A DNA stretch of 64,000 bases, taken from assembly GCA_930989765.1 (NCBI GenBank), contig CAKNNA010000003.1, forward strand, positions 17,864 through 81,863. The letters run 5' to 3'. Shown in pieces: positions 10,969 to 22,495 of this stretch (position 1 is the stretch's first letter; each line of letters opens with the position of its first letter). The position numbers and the translations under genes were made by a program. The DNA comes from an uncultured Clostridium sp. (GTDB lineage Bacteria; Bacillota; Clostridia; TANB77; CAG-508). The notes beneath the pieces were generated by a model, which saw nothing but the letters and a program-made list of their open reading frames with translations, was not told the DNA's origin and made no database searches.

Positions 10969-12723
10969 ATGGAATTGAATTTACAAAATGAAGAAGCAAG
11001 AATTGCAAATTACATATTACAAAATGACCTATCTGAATATGAAAAAATAATTGAAAGAGAACAAGATATTGATATTGTTCAAAGCTTATCACCAATAAGA
11101 AAAAATATCTTAAACTGGTATCCATTTAAAGAAAATTGCAGAATTCTAGAAATCGGAGCAAATTTTGGTGAAGTAACAGAAGTGTTTATAGAAAAAGCAT
11201 CAGAAGTAGTAGCAATAGAAGAAAACGAAAAAAAAGCAGAAGCAATCCAAAAAAGATATGAAAAGGCATCAAACTTAAAAATAATAGTAGATAAATTAGA
11301 AAATATAAATATTGAAGAAAAATTTGATTATTGCATAATATACAGCCCAAAACTAATTAAATATGCATTAAATTATACAAAATTAGATGGAAAAATATTA
11401 CTTGCAACAAACAATAGATTTGGAATTTGCTATTTTGCAGGAGCAAGCAAAAATGGAAGAATTTATGATACAATACAAAACGAAAAACAAGACTTATATA
11501 GTAAGCAAGAAATAGAAGAAGAACTTTCAAAGTTACAAATAAAAAACTATAAATTTTACTATCCATTACCAAACTATAAAATGCCAAATGTAATATTTTC
11601 AAGTGACTATCTTCCAAACGAGAACACTACAAAATTAATGTATAACATTATGTACGAAAAAGGAAGTGTAGTAGTATTTGATGAATTAAAAGCTATTAAG
11701 CAATTAACAAAAAATAAACAATTTGAGTTTTTTGCAAATTCATATTTAGTAGAAATACAAAATATACAAAACCTAGAAAAATCTAATGTAAAATTTGTAA
11801 GTTTTAATAATAACAGAAAAGAAAAATATAGACTTGCAACAATAATAGAAGAAGATTTAGAAAAACAAGAAACAGTAGCAATAAAAGAAATAATATCAAA
11901 AGAAGCACAAGAACATATGCAAAATATAAAATTAAATACTAAAAAGCTAACAGAATTAGGGTTTGAAATGTTAGATAAAATAGAAGAAAATAAAGTAATT
12001 AGCAAATATATAGAAGGAGATACACTAGATAAAATAATTGCAAAAAACATTTTAAACAAAAATATAGAAAAAGCATATGAACTTATTGATAATTGGTATA
12101 ACTACATTAAAGAAAAACTAATAAAAAACAAAAAATCAGCAATAAATGAAAACATTAAAGTAGCCAAAGAAGAATTAGAAGGACTAACCATATTAAAAAA
12201 TGGATATATAGACTTAGTATTTGAAAACACATTTTATAAAGATGGCAAATTTATGTTTTTTGACCAAGAATGGTATAAAGATGGAATTCCAATAGAATAC
12301 TTACTATATAGAGCCATAAATAATATGTATTCATATAACTTAGAATTAAATGGAATTTTAAGCAAAACACAAATATTTAAAAGATATAATCTAGAAAAAT
12401 ATTTAGAACTATTTAAAAAAATAGAAGAATTTATCCAAAAAGACATAATAGACGAAAAAATGCAAGCTATAAATAATTTATCACTAGAAAAACTATATGA
12501 TATAAATATGGCAAGCCTTTTAGTAAAACAAATAGAAAATTATAAACAAAATGATGCAAAACAAACAAAATATATTACAGAAATAGAAACTGACAATAAA
12601 AATAAGCAAGCATATATAAATGTTTTGGAAGACAAAATAAAAGACTTAAATCAAAAATTGCAAGAAGCAACTATAAGCCAAGAAAAGCCAGAAAAAAAGA
12701 GAAGTTTATTTTTTAGAAAATAA
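10969..12723 (+). CDS. SAM-dependent methyltransferase with kinase-like C-terminal region and coiled coil
   Basis: ILEIGANFGEVTEVFIEKASEVVAIEENE methyltransferase motif I; later APH-like segment (IEGDTLDKII..., DGKFMFFDQEWYKDGIPIEYLLYRAI). Confidence 0.6.
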   Translation: MELNLQNEEARIANYILQNDLSEYEKIIEREQDIDIVQSLSPIRKNILNWYPFKENCRILEIGANFGEVTEVFIEKASEVVAIEENEKKAEAIQKRYEKASNLKIIVDKLENINIEEKFDYCIIYSPKLIKYALNYTKLDGKILLATNNRFGICYFAGASKNGRIYDTIQNEKQDLYSKQEIEEELSKLQIKNYKFYYPLPNYKMPNVIFSSDYLPNENTTKLMYNIMYEKGSVVVFDELKAIKQLTKNKQFEFFANSYLVEIQNIQNLEKSNVKFVSFNNNRKEKYRLATIIEEDLEKQETVAIKEIISKEAQEHMQNIKLNTKKLTELGFEMLDKIEENKVISKYIEGDTLDKIIAKNILNKNIEKAYELIDNWYNYIKEKLIKNKKSAINENIKVAKEELEGLTILKNGYIDLVFENTFYKDGKFMFFDQEWYKDGIPIEYLLYRAINNMYSYNLELNGILSKTQIFKRYNLEKYLELFKKIEEFIQKDIIDEKMQAINNLSLEKLYDINMASLLVKQIENYKQNDAKQTKYITEIETDNKNKQAYINVLEDKIKDLNQKLQEATISQEKPEKKRSLFFRK

Positions 12724-12796
12724 TCTTAAAAAGTGTAAAAATAAAAGGGTAAAGAAATTAATAAAGATTTGTTAAAAAAAGATAGGAGAGAAGAAA

Positions 12797-14524
12797 ATGT
12801 TAAATAAATTATTACCAGAAAATTCAAAAAGAAGAATATTTGCAAAAAAAATATATAATAAATATTTTGCAAAATATAGTGAAGAAGAAAGAATATACAA
12901 AAAATGGATAGAAAAAAATGAGCCAAACAAAAATGAATTAGAAAAACAAAGAAATGAAAAATTTAAAATAAATCCAAAAATAAGTATAGTAGTACCTGTT
13001 TATAATACACCAGAAGATTTTTTTCAAGAATTAGTAGAAAGTTTGCAAAACCAAACATACCCAAATTGGGAGTTATGTTTAGCTGACGGCTCACCAGAAA
13101 GCTTAAAATTTATGCAAGAATACCCAAAAAAAGATGACAGAATAAAATACAAAATAATTGGTGAAAACAAAGGAATATCAGGCAATACCAATGAAGCTTT
13201 ATCACTTGTAACAGGTGATTATATAGGGCTTTTAGACCATGATGATTTATTACCTGCATTTTCCCTATATGAAGTAGTAAAAGTGATAAATGAAAATCCA
13301 AAAGTAGAATTTATTTATACAGATGAAGATAAACTAGAAACAGCAAAAGGTCCAAGATATGGAGTATTTTTTAAACCAGATTTTTCACCATATACTTTAA
13401 ATAGTGCAAACTATATATGTCATTTTAGTATACTTAAAAAAGAATTAATGGATAAATTACAAGGCTTTAGAAGTAAATATGATGGAAGTCAAGATTTTGA
13501 TATAGTTGCAAGAGCATCAGAAGAAACAAAAAATATAGTTCATATTCCAAAAGTTTTGTATCACTGGAGAGCACATAAAAATTCAACAGCAAGTAATTCA
13601 GATTCAAAACCATATGCTTTTGAAGTTGGAAAACAAGTAATAAAAGATCATATAAAAAGAAGTTTAGATACAGATGTGGAAGTAACAGATGGATTAACTG
13701 CTGGAAGTTATGAAGTAAAATATGAAGTTAAAGGAATGCCGAAGGTAAGTATTATATTAGATGCAATAGGCTTAGAAAATAGCCAAATAGAAGAGTTACT
13801 TAAAAAAATAAGAGTATCTTCATATAAAAATTATGAAATAATTTTACTAACAAACAAAAACGAAAGTGAGCTAAAAAATGTAGCAGATATAGATAATATT
13901 AAAGTAGCCTTTGAAAATGAATCTAATTCTAAAGCATACAATAATTTAAAAGATAAAATTGATGGAGAATATTTTATTATATTTGATGGAAATCTAAAAA
14001 ATATTGCAGTAGAAGATTATATTCAAGATTTAGTTGGTATATGCCAAGATAAAACTGTAGGTATTGTTGGAACAAAATTGTATAACTCTAAAAATTTAGT
14101 AGAACATGCAGGGATAGTTATAGGTATGAATGGAGTAGGAGATTTTGTTTATAAAGGAGCTTTAAAAGATATAGGAACATATATGCAAAGATTACTAATA
14201 ATTCATAATGTAAGTGCAGTACTTTTAAAATACTCAATGATTGATAAAAAGGTTTGGGAAAGTCTTGGTGGATTTTCAGTAGATACAAGTTTAAAGAGTA
14301 TAGAGAATGATATTGATTATTGTTTAAAACTTTTAAAAGATGAAAAACAAGTTGTTATTAATCCTATTGTGTCTTTTGAAATTAAAGAACTAGATTATCC
14401 TAGTTTGACTGAAGATGAGAGTAAGAATTTTATGGAAAAATGGAGTGAAGAGTATAAGTGTGGAGATAGGTATTTTAGTCCGAATTTAAGTAAGAATAGT
14501 ACAGGTATTTGTATAGGGGACTAA
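12797..14524 (+). CDS. GT2 family glycosyltransferase (rhamnosyl/O-antigen type)
   Basis: ISIVVPVYNTPEDFFQELVESLQNQTYPNWELCLADGS, LLDHDDLLP, YTDEDK. Confidence 0.87.
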   Translation: MLNKLLPENSKRRIFAKKIYNKYFAKYSEEERIYKKWIEKNEPNKNELEKQRNEKFKINPKISIVVPVYNTPEDFFQELVESLQNQTYPNWELCLADGSPESLKFMQEYPKKDDRIKYKIIGENKGISGNTNEALSLVTGDYIGLLDHDDLLPAFSLYEVVKVINENPKVEFIYTDEDKLETAKGPRYGVFFKPDFSPYTLNSANYICHFSILKKELMDKLQGFRSKYDGSQDFDIVARASEETKNIVHIPKVLYHWRAHKNSTASNSDSKPYAFEVGKQVIKDHIKRSLDTDVEVTDGLTAGSYEVKYEVKGMPKVSIILDAIGLENSQIEELLKKIRVSSYKNYEIILLTNKNESELKNVADIDNIKVAFENESNSKAYNNLKDKIDGEYFIIFDGNLKNIAVEDYIQDLVGICQDKTVGIVGTKLYNSKNLVEHAGIVIGMNGVGDFVYKGALKDIGTYMQRLLIIHNVSAVLLKYSMIDKKVWESLGGFSVDTSLKSIENDIDYCLKLLKDEKQVVINPIVSFEIKELDYPSLTEDESKNFMEKWSEEYKCGDRYFSPNLSKNSTGICIGD

Positions 14525-14561
14525 ATATAGTAAATAATTTATAAGAAAAGGATGGTTTTTT

Positions 14562-16793
14562 ATGAAAGATGTAGATATTGTTGTACCAATATATAATGCA
14601 TATGATTATACTGTGGAATGTATAAAGAGTATTTTGAATACAACTGATTTAAATAAAAATACTTTAGTTTTAATAAATGATAAGAGTCCTGATGAAAAAA
14701 TATTGCCAATGCTTTATAATTTTAAAAATGAAAATCAAGACAAGAAAATAGTTGTATTAGAAAATGAGCAAAATATGGGTTTTGTTAAAACTGTTAATAA
14801 AGGTATGAGATATTCTAGTAATGATGTAATTTTACTTAATAGTGATACAGAAGTTACTAAAAACTGGATAGAAAAATTGCAAGATGCAGCATATTCTAAT
14901 CCTTTTGTTGCAACAGTTACACCACTTACAAACAATGGTACAATATGTTCTGTTCCAAATTTTGGGGTTGATAATGAACTTCCAAAAAATATGAATCTTG
15001 AAAGTTATGCTGAAATGATTGAGAAAGTGTCAAAAAGTAGGTATCCAGAGCTTACTACTGGAAATGGATTTTGTTTATATATAAAAAGGAATGTAATTGA
15101 TGAATTAGGGCTTTTTGATGATGAAACCTTTGGAAAAGGATATGGAGAAGAAAATGATTTTTGTTATAGAGCATTAGATCATGGGTATACAAATATATTA
15201 TGTGATAACACTTTTATATATCATAAGGGAACACAAAGTTTTAAAAAGGAAAATTTAACAGAAACAAGGGCACAACTTATAGAATCACATATGAAATTGT
15301 TAAGGGATAAACACCCTTTATATGTTCAAAAAACGGACAATTTTATAGCAAATAATCCACTTAGAGATATTCAAGAAAATATAGATATTAATATCAAATT
15401 ATTTGAAAAAAGAAGAATATTGTATTTGGTAAATGAATGGGAAGAAAATATGGAAATGACAGGTGGAACTTCTTTGCATATAAAAGATTTGATAGAAAAA
15501 AATTTAGAAAGTAAAATTGCAAGTTTTGTACTCGCACCAGATAAATTTGATTTAACAAGATTTAAATTATATTTATATACAGAAGGTTGTTCAAGAGAGA
15601 TTGCAAACTTTAAAACAGATATACAAAATTATGGTCAAATAAATTATACAAACCAAACATATGAGCAAATGATAAAAACTATATTTGATAGTTTTAAGAT
15701 AGATATATTACATGTACATCATTTCTTATTCCAAACATTTGATGCTATATATGAAGCTAAAAAAAGAGGAATATATTCAATTATAACTTTGCATGATTTG
15801 TATATGAGTTGCCCATCAATTAATATGGTTTATAAAGATAAGTTTTGTGAAGTAGCAGAAGATAAAGATTGCTCAAAATGTTTAAAAATGCGCTATGGAG
15901 TAAACTCTGATATACTTGAAAATTGGAGAAAAACTTGCAGAAATGTTTTAGAAAAATTTGATAGAATAATAGTTCCATCTGAAAATACTAAAAAACAATA
16001 CAATAAAGTATATAAAGATTTGCAAATTGAAGTTGTAGAACATGGTGTAAAAATATTAGAAACAAAAGCAAATTCTGAAAAAATCCAAAAGGATACATTT
16101 GATATTGCATTTGTTGGAGCCATGGCTGTTCATAAAGGAAGTAATATATTAAAAAGTTTAATAAAAGAATGTAATAATCCAAAAATAAAAATTCATCTAT
16201 TTGGAAAATCAGAAGACAAAAGTTTAGAACAAAACCAAAGTAATTATATTTTTCATGGAAAATATAAAAGAGGAGAATTGCCACAATTATTAATAGATAA
16301 TAATATAGACTTAGTTTGTATGTTTACTCCTTGGCCAGAGACCTATTCATATACTTTAACAGAGTGTTATATGGCAAAAATACCTGTTTTAGCTTTTGAT
16401 ATAGGTGCAGTAGGAGATAGAATAAAGCAAGATAAACTGGGGTGGACTATAGAGTATCCACAAGATACTAAAAACATAATTTCTAAAATAGAAGAAATAA
16501 TGAAAAATAAAGAAGAATATGATAAAGTCAAAAAAGAATTTGAAAATTATAAGTTTAAAACAATTGAAGAAATGCAAAATTATTATGAAGAACTTTATAA
16601 AATAGTACCAGAAAAAGGTAGTATGGATATAGCAGATATGTATATGTTAAAAGATTTTGCAAGACAAACTATGGAAATTGATTTTATGCAATATAAGGCT
16701 TTATATGGACATGTTGTTCATAGGTATGAAAAAATGAGGGCTTCTAAATTATGGAAAATTGCAAAAAAGGTAAAGACATTTTTTAAGGGCTAA
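14562..16793 (+). CDS. Fused GT2 + GT4 glycosyltransferase
   Basis: N-terminal GT2 (VDIVVPIYNAYDYTVECIKSIL, GYGEENDFCYRA); C-terminal GT4 (HVHHFLFQTFDA..., FVGAMAVHKGSNIL, PWPETYSYTLTECYMAKIPVLAFDIGAVGDRI). Confidence 0.82.
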   Translation: MKDVDIVVPIYNAYDYTVECIKSILNTTDLNKNTLVLINDKSPDEKILPMLYNFKNENQDKKIVVLENEQNMGFVKTVNKGMRYSSNDVILLNSDTEVTKNWIEKLQDAAYSNPFVATVTPLTNNGTICSVPNFGVDNELPKNMNLESYAEMIEKVSKSRYPELTTGNGFCLYIKRNVIDELGLFDDETFGKGYGEENDFCYRALDHGYTNILCDNTFIYHKGTQSFKKENLTETRAQLIESHMKLLRDKHPLYVQKTDNFIANNPLRDIQENIDINIKLFEKRRILYLVNEWEENMEMTGGTSLHIKDLIEKNLESKIASFVLAPDKFDLTRFKLYLYTEGCSREIANFKTDIQNYGQINYTNQTYEQMIKTIFDSFKIDILHVHHFLFQTFDAIYEAKKRGIYSIITLHDLYMSCPSINMVYKDKFCEVAEDKDCSKCLKMRYGVNSDILENWRKTCRNVLEKFDRIIVPSENTKKQYNKVYKDLQIEVVEHGVKILETKANSEKIQKDTFDIAFVGAMAVHKGSNILKSLIKECNNPKIKIHLFGKSEDKSLEQNQSNYIFHGKYKRGELPQLLIDNNIDLVCMFTPWPETYSYTLTECYMAKIPVLAFDIGAVGDRIKQDKLGWTIEYPQDTKNIISKIEEIMKNKEEYDKVKKEFENYKFKTIEEMQNYYEELYKIVPEKGSMDIADMYMLKDFARQTMEIDFMQYKALYGHVVHRYEKMRASKLWKIAKKVKTFFKG

Positions 16794-16833
16794 ATAATAG
16801 GTTTATTATTTAAATAAGAATGAAAGGGATTAT

Positions 16834-18386
16834 ATGAAAGTACTAATAGAAAAATTAAAAAACAATAAAAATAATATTTATAATAAACTAATATTTGTGC
16901 TAGAAATTATTGCATCATTATTTTTAGGTATTTGTATATATAAAGTAATGTATCTATACCAAGATTTTGGCTATATTTCTAAGCTTTATGTGGCTATAGC
17001 TATAATTTTAATAGCATTATTAATCACAATTTTTGTATTAAATTACAGAAAATATAAAGATAAAATTGAAAAGTTATTTCTAACATTTATAATTCCAATC
17101 GGAATGATGTTTGTAGTTTTATTACCACCTAATTGGACTCCTGATGAAGAAGGACATATATTTAAATGTTATGATTTGTCTATGGGACATATTGTAACTC
17201 CTTTAGGTGAAAATAATGAAGGAGATATTTATGTTCCACGCGGACTTTATAAATTAACTGAGGAAAAAAACACATTTACATATTCTAAGATACACAAGTT
17301 ATTATCAGAAGAAGCAGACTATGATGATTTAGTACCTGCACAAACAGCTGCTAAATCATATTCTCCTGTAAGTTATATTGTTGGTGGAATTACATTTGCA
17401 ATATCTAGGGTTTTTAATATTAATTTCTTATTAGCATGTTATATAATAAAATTGCTTAATTTTATAGCTTTTATTATAGTAGGTTATGTTATAATAAAAA
17501 TCGTGCCTTTTGGAAAATTGGTTTTTGCAATATATATGTTTTTACCAATGTGTATGTCACAAGCTGCATCAATTTCTGCAGATAGCTTTATTAATAATAT
17601 ATGTTTACTATTTATAGCATATAATTTAAAATTGTTATTCCAAAAACAAGATTTAAAACTATGGCAAAGAATAATATATTATATTATGACAATATTAGTT
17701 TCACTTTGTAAGTATGTGTATTTCCCATTAGTATTTTTAAGCTTGCTCTTTTTTGGAAACAAAGAATTCAAAAAAAGAAAAGTATGGGAGCTTGTAGTTG
17801 TATCAATTTTACTTGCACTAATTTGTGCAGTTTGCTGGTATGTTTTTTCTCGGAAATTATGTAGATGTAAGAGCATATATTAAGGAAGCAAATGTAAATT
17901 CAGGTGAGCAATTAAAAGTGATACTATCAAATCCTATGCATTATTTAGAAGTTATAAAAAATACTATTTATGAGTATGGAGGAGATTATTTATTAACCTT
18001 TGGAGGAACTTTGCTTCGGATATGCAAATGATATTGAAGTACCAGAAATAGTAATTATAGTAATGTTAATTGGACTTTTTATAACACCTTTTGTAACAAA
18101 TGAAAAAGAAGACATAAAATTTAAACAGAAAATTTGGTTTATATTAATATTCTTAGGATTAACATTATTAATACTTACAGGCTTATACCTAACTTGGTCA
18201 CCTGTTGAATATGAAGTTATAGCAGGAGTACAGGGAAGATATTTCATACCAGTTATTATTCTTATTTTATTATGTTTAATTAATAAAAATAAAAGTGTAG
18301 AGTATAAAAATATTGAACTTAAATACTTTATAACATTTTTAGTACTTAATATTATACCAATTATACAGATAATTGAAAAATTTTAA
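16834..18386 (+). CDS. DUF2142-like membrane protein; full product needs two +1 frameshifts at CGGA (17851, 18017)
   Basis: PPNWTPDEEGHIFKCYDLSMGH; three ORF pieces join with frame arithmetic 17851->17852, 18017->18018. Confidence 0.75.
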
Positions 18387-18475
18387 TAAATGCAAAAATT
18401 AACAAAATATAGTTTTTTACTTACAACTTAAAAATAAATACTAATGATTTGTAAATTAAAACAAGGAGAAAATAA

Positions 18476-20615
18476 ATGGAGATAATAAAAAATATAAGGG
18501 AAAAATTTTTAAAAAAAGGTTTGTACACAAAGCAAAAATTGATAATAGCTATAATTTTGGCAATTCTAATTTCAGTAATATTTACTGTAACAAGAAGTCA
18601 AATAATAATTGACAGAATACCAATTTTTGCGGGAATATTAATATTTATATTCATGCATTTTATTCTAGACTTAAAAAAAATGTATGAATTTATATATAAA
18701 TATAGGTATTATATTGCACTTGGCTTTTTAATTTATGCTGTAATTATGGGATATTCTATGTCTTCAATAGGTGTATATAATGGATTAATTCAAGGAGAAA
18801 GTACAGATAAATATTATACACCAATACTTCGGAGAATCTAGAAGCATAAGGTCAGATGAATGGGTTGTAAATACACCAATATTTATATCACAAGCAATAG
18901 ATGAAGATAATCCATTTGCATATTATAATGATAATTTAAGAGGAACTATGACAGATATGTTTACAGTTGTAGCTCCACCAGTACTAGATATATTAACACT
19001 CGCAAGACCATTTAATATTGGATTTATAATACTTGGAGCAGAAAGAGGACTTTCTTTTCTTTGGTTTGGAAAATGGATAGCATTAATGCTTGTCGCTTTT
19101 GAATTTTGTATGTTAATAACAAATAAGAAAAAATTAATTTCACTAATGGGAATGCTTATGATAGTATTTTCAGCAGCAACAGTATGGTGGAATTGGACAG
19201 ATATATTATTTTGGGGAATGCTTGCACTTTTATTAATAAATAAATTTATGGAAACTAAAAAAATGAAAGTAAAATTACTTTATGCATTTGGTTTATTTAT
19301 AAGTGCAATATCCTATGTATTTATAATGTATCCAGCTTGGCAACTTACTTATGGATATATTTATCTTGCAATTTTTATATGGATATGTTACAAAAACAGA
19401 AAAAACTACAAAATAAACTTAAAAGATGTATTAATAATACTCGCAGTAATAGTTTTAATTGCATGTATAGGAATAAGGTATTTAATAATGGCAAAAGATG
19501 CATTAGCACTTGAGCTAAATACCGATTATCCAGGACAAAGGTTTGAAACAGGTGGCGGAGGAGCAAAGATACTATTTTCATATGTATATAGTTTTATGTT
19601 CCCATATACAGAAATAGAAAACCCTTGCGAACTTTCTGGTATGATTTCCTTTTACCCAATACCTATGATACTTGCAGTAATATATTTAATAAAAAATAAA
19701 GATAGGAAAAAACATTTTGCCTTTATATTACCACTTATCTTTTTAGGAATAGTATTTTCAATATTTACATTAGTACAAACAAATGAATTATTTGCAAAAA
19801 TTACACTTTTATATATGGTTCCAGCAACAAGACTTGCAGTTCCTTTAAGTTTTATACAAGTATTACTTATAATATATTTAATTAGTATATTTAATAAAGA
19901 TTCAAACTGGATTAAAAATGAAAATTTAATAAAAGTAATTTCTGTAATCTTAAGTATAATTATATTTAGTATAGCTGTACAAACAGGTCCTGCATCACTA
20001 TTTGGAGCTTTAAAATCATATGTATATGGATTAATTTTACTTGCATCAATTTATCTACTATTTACAATGAATAAAGAAAAAAATAGAAAGTATTTAATTT
20101 ATTTAATTATAGGAATGGCTGTAATTACTGGACCTACTGTAAATCCTATACAAAAGGGAATATCAGTATTAACAGAAAAACCAGTAGCAAAAGAAATTCA
20201 AAAAATAGTAGAAGAAGATGAAAGCCAAAACCTATGGATGGCAGATAATACAGAATTTTATATGTCAAATTATCTATTATGCAATAAAGCAAAGGTTATT
20301 AATTCAACAAATACTTACCCAAATTTTGAGCTTTTTAAAACAGTATTAGGTAAAAAAGCACTTGACCAAGAGACAAGAAAAATATATAATAGATATGCAC
20401 ATATAGTTTGCGAAATAACTGAAAATAAAAATGATGTAGAACTAGTATATGAAGATAGAATAAAACTATATATAACACCAGAAAAATTATCAGAACTTGG
20501 AGTAAAATATATATTTACAACAAGAGACATAGACGAATTTGATACTGAGAGTTTAGACTTTAATAAACTATATGATGAAGAAGGACTTAAAATATATGAA
20601 CTAAATGCCAAATAA
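18476..20615 (+). CDS. Polytopic membrane protein (putative polysaccharide glycosyltransferase); full product needs one +1 frameshift at CGGA (18830)
   Basis: ORF 18476-18841 ends 3 codons after CGG; frame from GGA at 18831 is open to 20615. Confidence 0.75.
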
Positions 20616-20727
20616 TGCTTAACTAATAAACAAAAACATAAAGACATAAAAAAAGTCTAGCCAAAAATTGTATTACAGTTATGTAGATTTAGATTAAAAG
20701 TTATGCTAAAAAAGAAAAGGAGAAATA

Positions 20728-21444
20728 ATGAAAGTTTTATTAATAATACCAGCATATAATGAAGAAGAAAACATAATAAGAGTATGTAAAGAAATAGAAG
20801 AAGCAAATAGCAATGTAGATTATGTTGTAATAAATGATGGCTCAACTGATAATACTTTGAAGTTACTAGAAGAAAATAACATAAACCATATAAATTTAGT
20901 TAAAAATTTAGGAATAGGAGGAGCTGTTCAAACAGGTTATAAATATGCTTTAGAAAAAGGCTATGATATAGCAGTACAGTATGATGGGGATGGTCAGCAT
21001 GATATAAGATATTTAGACACAATATGTAATCCAATAATAGAAAATCAAGCAGATTTTTGCATAGGGTCAAGATATTTAGATGACCACACAAGTAGTTTTA
21101 AATCTACATTTATGAGAAGGCTTGGAAAAAATATAATATCATTTATAATAAAAGTATTTTGGAAGAAAAAAATTACAGACCCAACATCAGGTTTCAGGGC
21201 AGCAAATAAAAAAGTTATAGAATTATTTGCAAAAGAATACCCATCAGACTATCCAGAGCCAGAAAGTACAGTAACACTTTTAAAGCTAGGATTTAAAGTA
21301 ACAGAAAGGGCAGTAAATATGAAAGAAAGACTAGCAGGAGAATCCTTTGCAAATGTATGGACAAGCTGTAAATACATGGTAAAAGTAACACTTTCTATAA
21401 TGATTGACAGTATTTTCAGAACGAATGGAGGAAAAGTTAGATGA
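20728..21444 (+). CDS. GT2 family (dolichyl-phosphate mannosyltransferase-like)
   Basis: VLLIIPAYNEEENIIRVCKEIE, VQYDGDGQHD, DPTSGFRAANKK. Confidence 0.88.
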   Translation: MKVLLIIPAYNEEENIIRVCKEIEEANSNVDYVVINDGSTDNTLKLLEENNINHINLVKNLGIGGAVQTGYKYALEKGYDIAVQYDGDGQHDIRYLDTICNPIIENQADFCIGSRYLDDHTSSFKSTFMRRLGKNIISFIIKVFWKKKITDPTSGFRAANKKVIELFAKEYPSDYPEPESTVTLLKLGFKVTERAVNMKERLAGESFANVWTSCKYMVKVTLSIMIDSIFRTNGGKVR

Positions 21445-21866
21445 CAATAACTTTAAAACTAGCATTAATTGTAATAACAGCAATATACATGTTTTTAATA
21501 ATAAAATCTATCAGAAAGAAAAAAATGAATGTATCTTTTTCATTATTTTGGATAATAACAGGTATAATTTTAATAATATCAGCATTAGTACCAAATATGA
21601 TAGAATATATATCAAATCTAATAGGATTTGAAACTCCTTCAAATATGTTATTTTGTATAACAATATTTGTATCATTTTATTTAATATTTAACCTAACAAC
21701 AATACTATCAGAAGAAAATAAAAAAAATACATTATTGATTCAAGAAGTATCTTTACTAAAAAAGCAAATAAAAAAAATAGAACAAAGGATAGATGAACTA
21801 GAAAATAGTACAGATAGCACAATAAAAAAAGTTCAAAAGAATAATTATGAAAATGGTCAAATATAA
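21441..21866 (+). CDS. DUF2304 family membrane protein
   Basis: Two/three-TM protein with C-terminal coiled coil, ATGA overlap with the upstream GT2. Confidence 0.7.
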   Translation: MTITLKLALIVITAIYMFLIIKSIRKKKMNVSFSLFWIITGIILIISALVPNMIEYISNLIGFETPSNMLFCITIFVSFYLIFNLTTILSEENKKNTLLIQEVSLLKKQIKKIEQRIDELENSTDSTIKKVQKNNYENGQI

Positions 21867-21934
21867 AACTATAATACAAGAATTAAATAAAAAAGAAAAG
21901 GAAGAAAAAGATGGAAAAAAGGAGAAATATAAAA

Positions 21935-22291
21935 ATGCAAATAATATTAATAATAATCTATTTAATATTAACAGTCTCAGGGCTAATACTTATGAAATTA
22001 GGAGGAAATACAGGAACACTTGCATTTAATAATGGAAACATGAATTTTGGAATAAGTCTAGTCAGTTTAGCAGGATTTATATGTTATATATGTAGTTTCT
22101 TATTATTTACACGTTTAGTTGTAATGTTTGATTTAAGTTATATAATGCCACTAACAACAGGAATTGTTCAAGTACTAAGTCTAGTTGCATCAAAACTAAT
22201 ATTCAAAGAAAACTTCACTTGGCAAGCTGTACTTGGAGCAAGTTTAGTAATAATAGGTATAATTATAATGAATTACAAAAAAACTAATTAA
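21935..22291 (+). CDS. EamA/SMR-like small membrane transporter
   Basis: MQIILIIIYLILTVSGLILMKLGGN..., four hydrophobic segments. Confidence 0.65.
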   Translation: MQIILIIIYLILTVSGLILMKLGGNTGTLAFNNGNMNFGISLVSLAGFICYICSFLLFTRLVVMFDLSYIMPLTTGIVQVLSLVASKLIFKENFTWQAVLGASLVIIGIIIMNYKKTN

Positions 22292-22298
22292 TATATGA

Positions 22299-22468
22299 TT
22301 GCCAAGAGGGACGGAGCTTTTTGGCAATTTTTATGAACTTTGAACTTTAGGGACGTTCCTTAAAGTTCATGAAAAATTTTTTTTTAGTTATTTTATAATT
22401 ATTTTTTTAGTATATATAGAAAAATTTTAATAAATATAATGAACTTTAAGGAACGTCCCTAAAGTTCA
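22299..22468. repeat. REP-like cluster: TTGCCA-type hairpin (22299-22327), GAACTTTA-type unit (22341-22369) with 7-bp left duplicate, inverted GAACTTTA unit (22440-22468)
   Basis: Direct reading. Confidence 0.93.
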
Positions 22469-22495
22469 AAAAATGTAATAAAGAAGGAGAAATTT

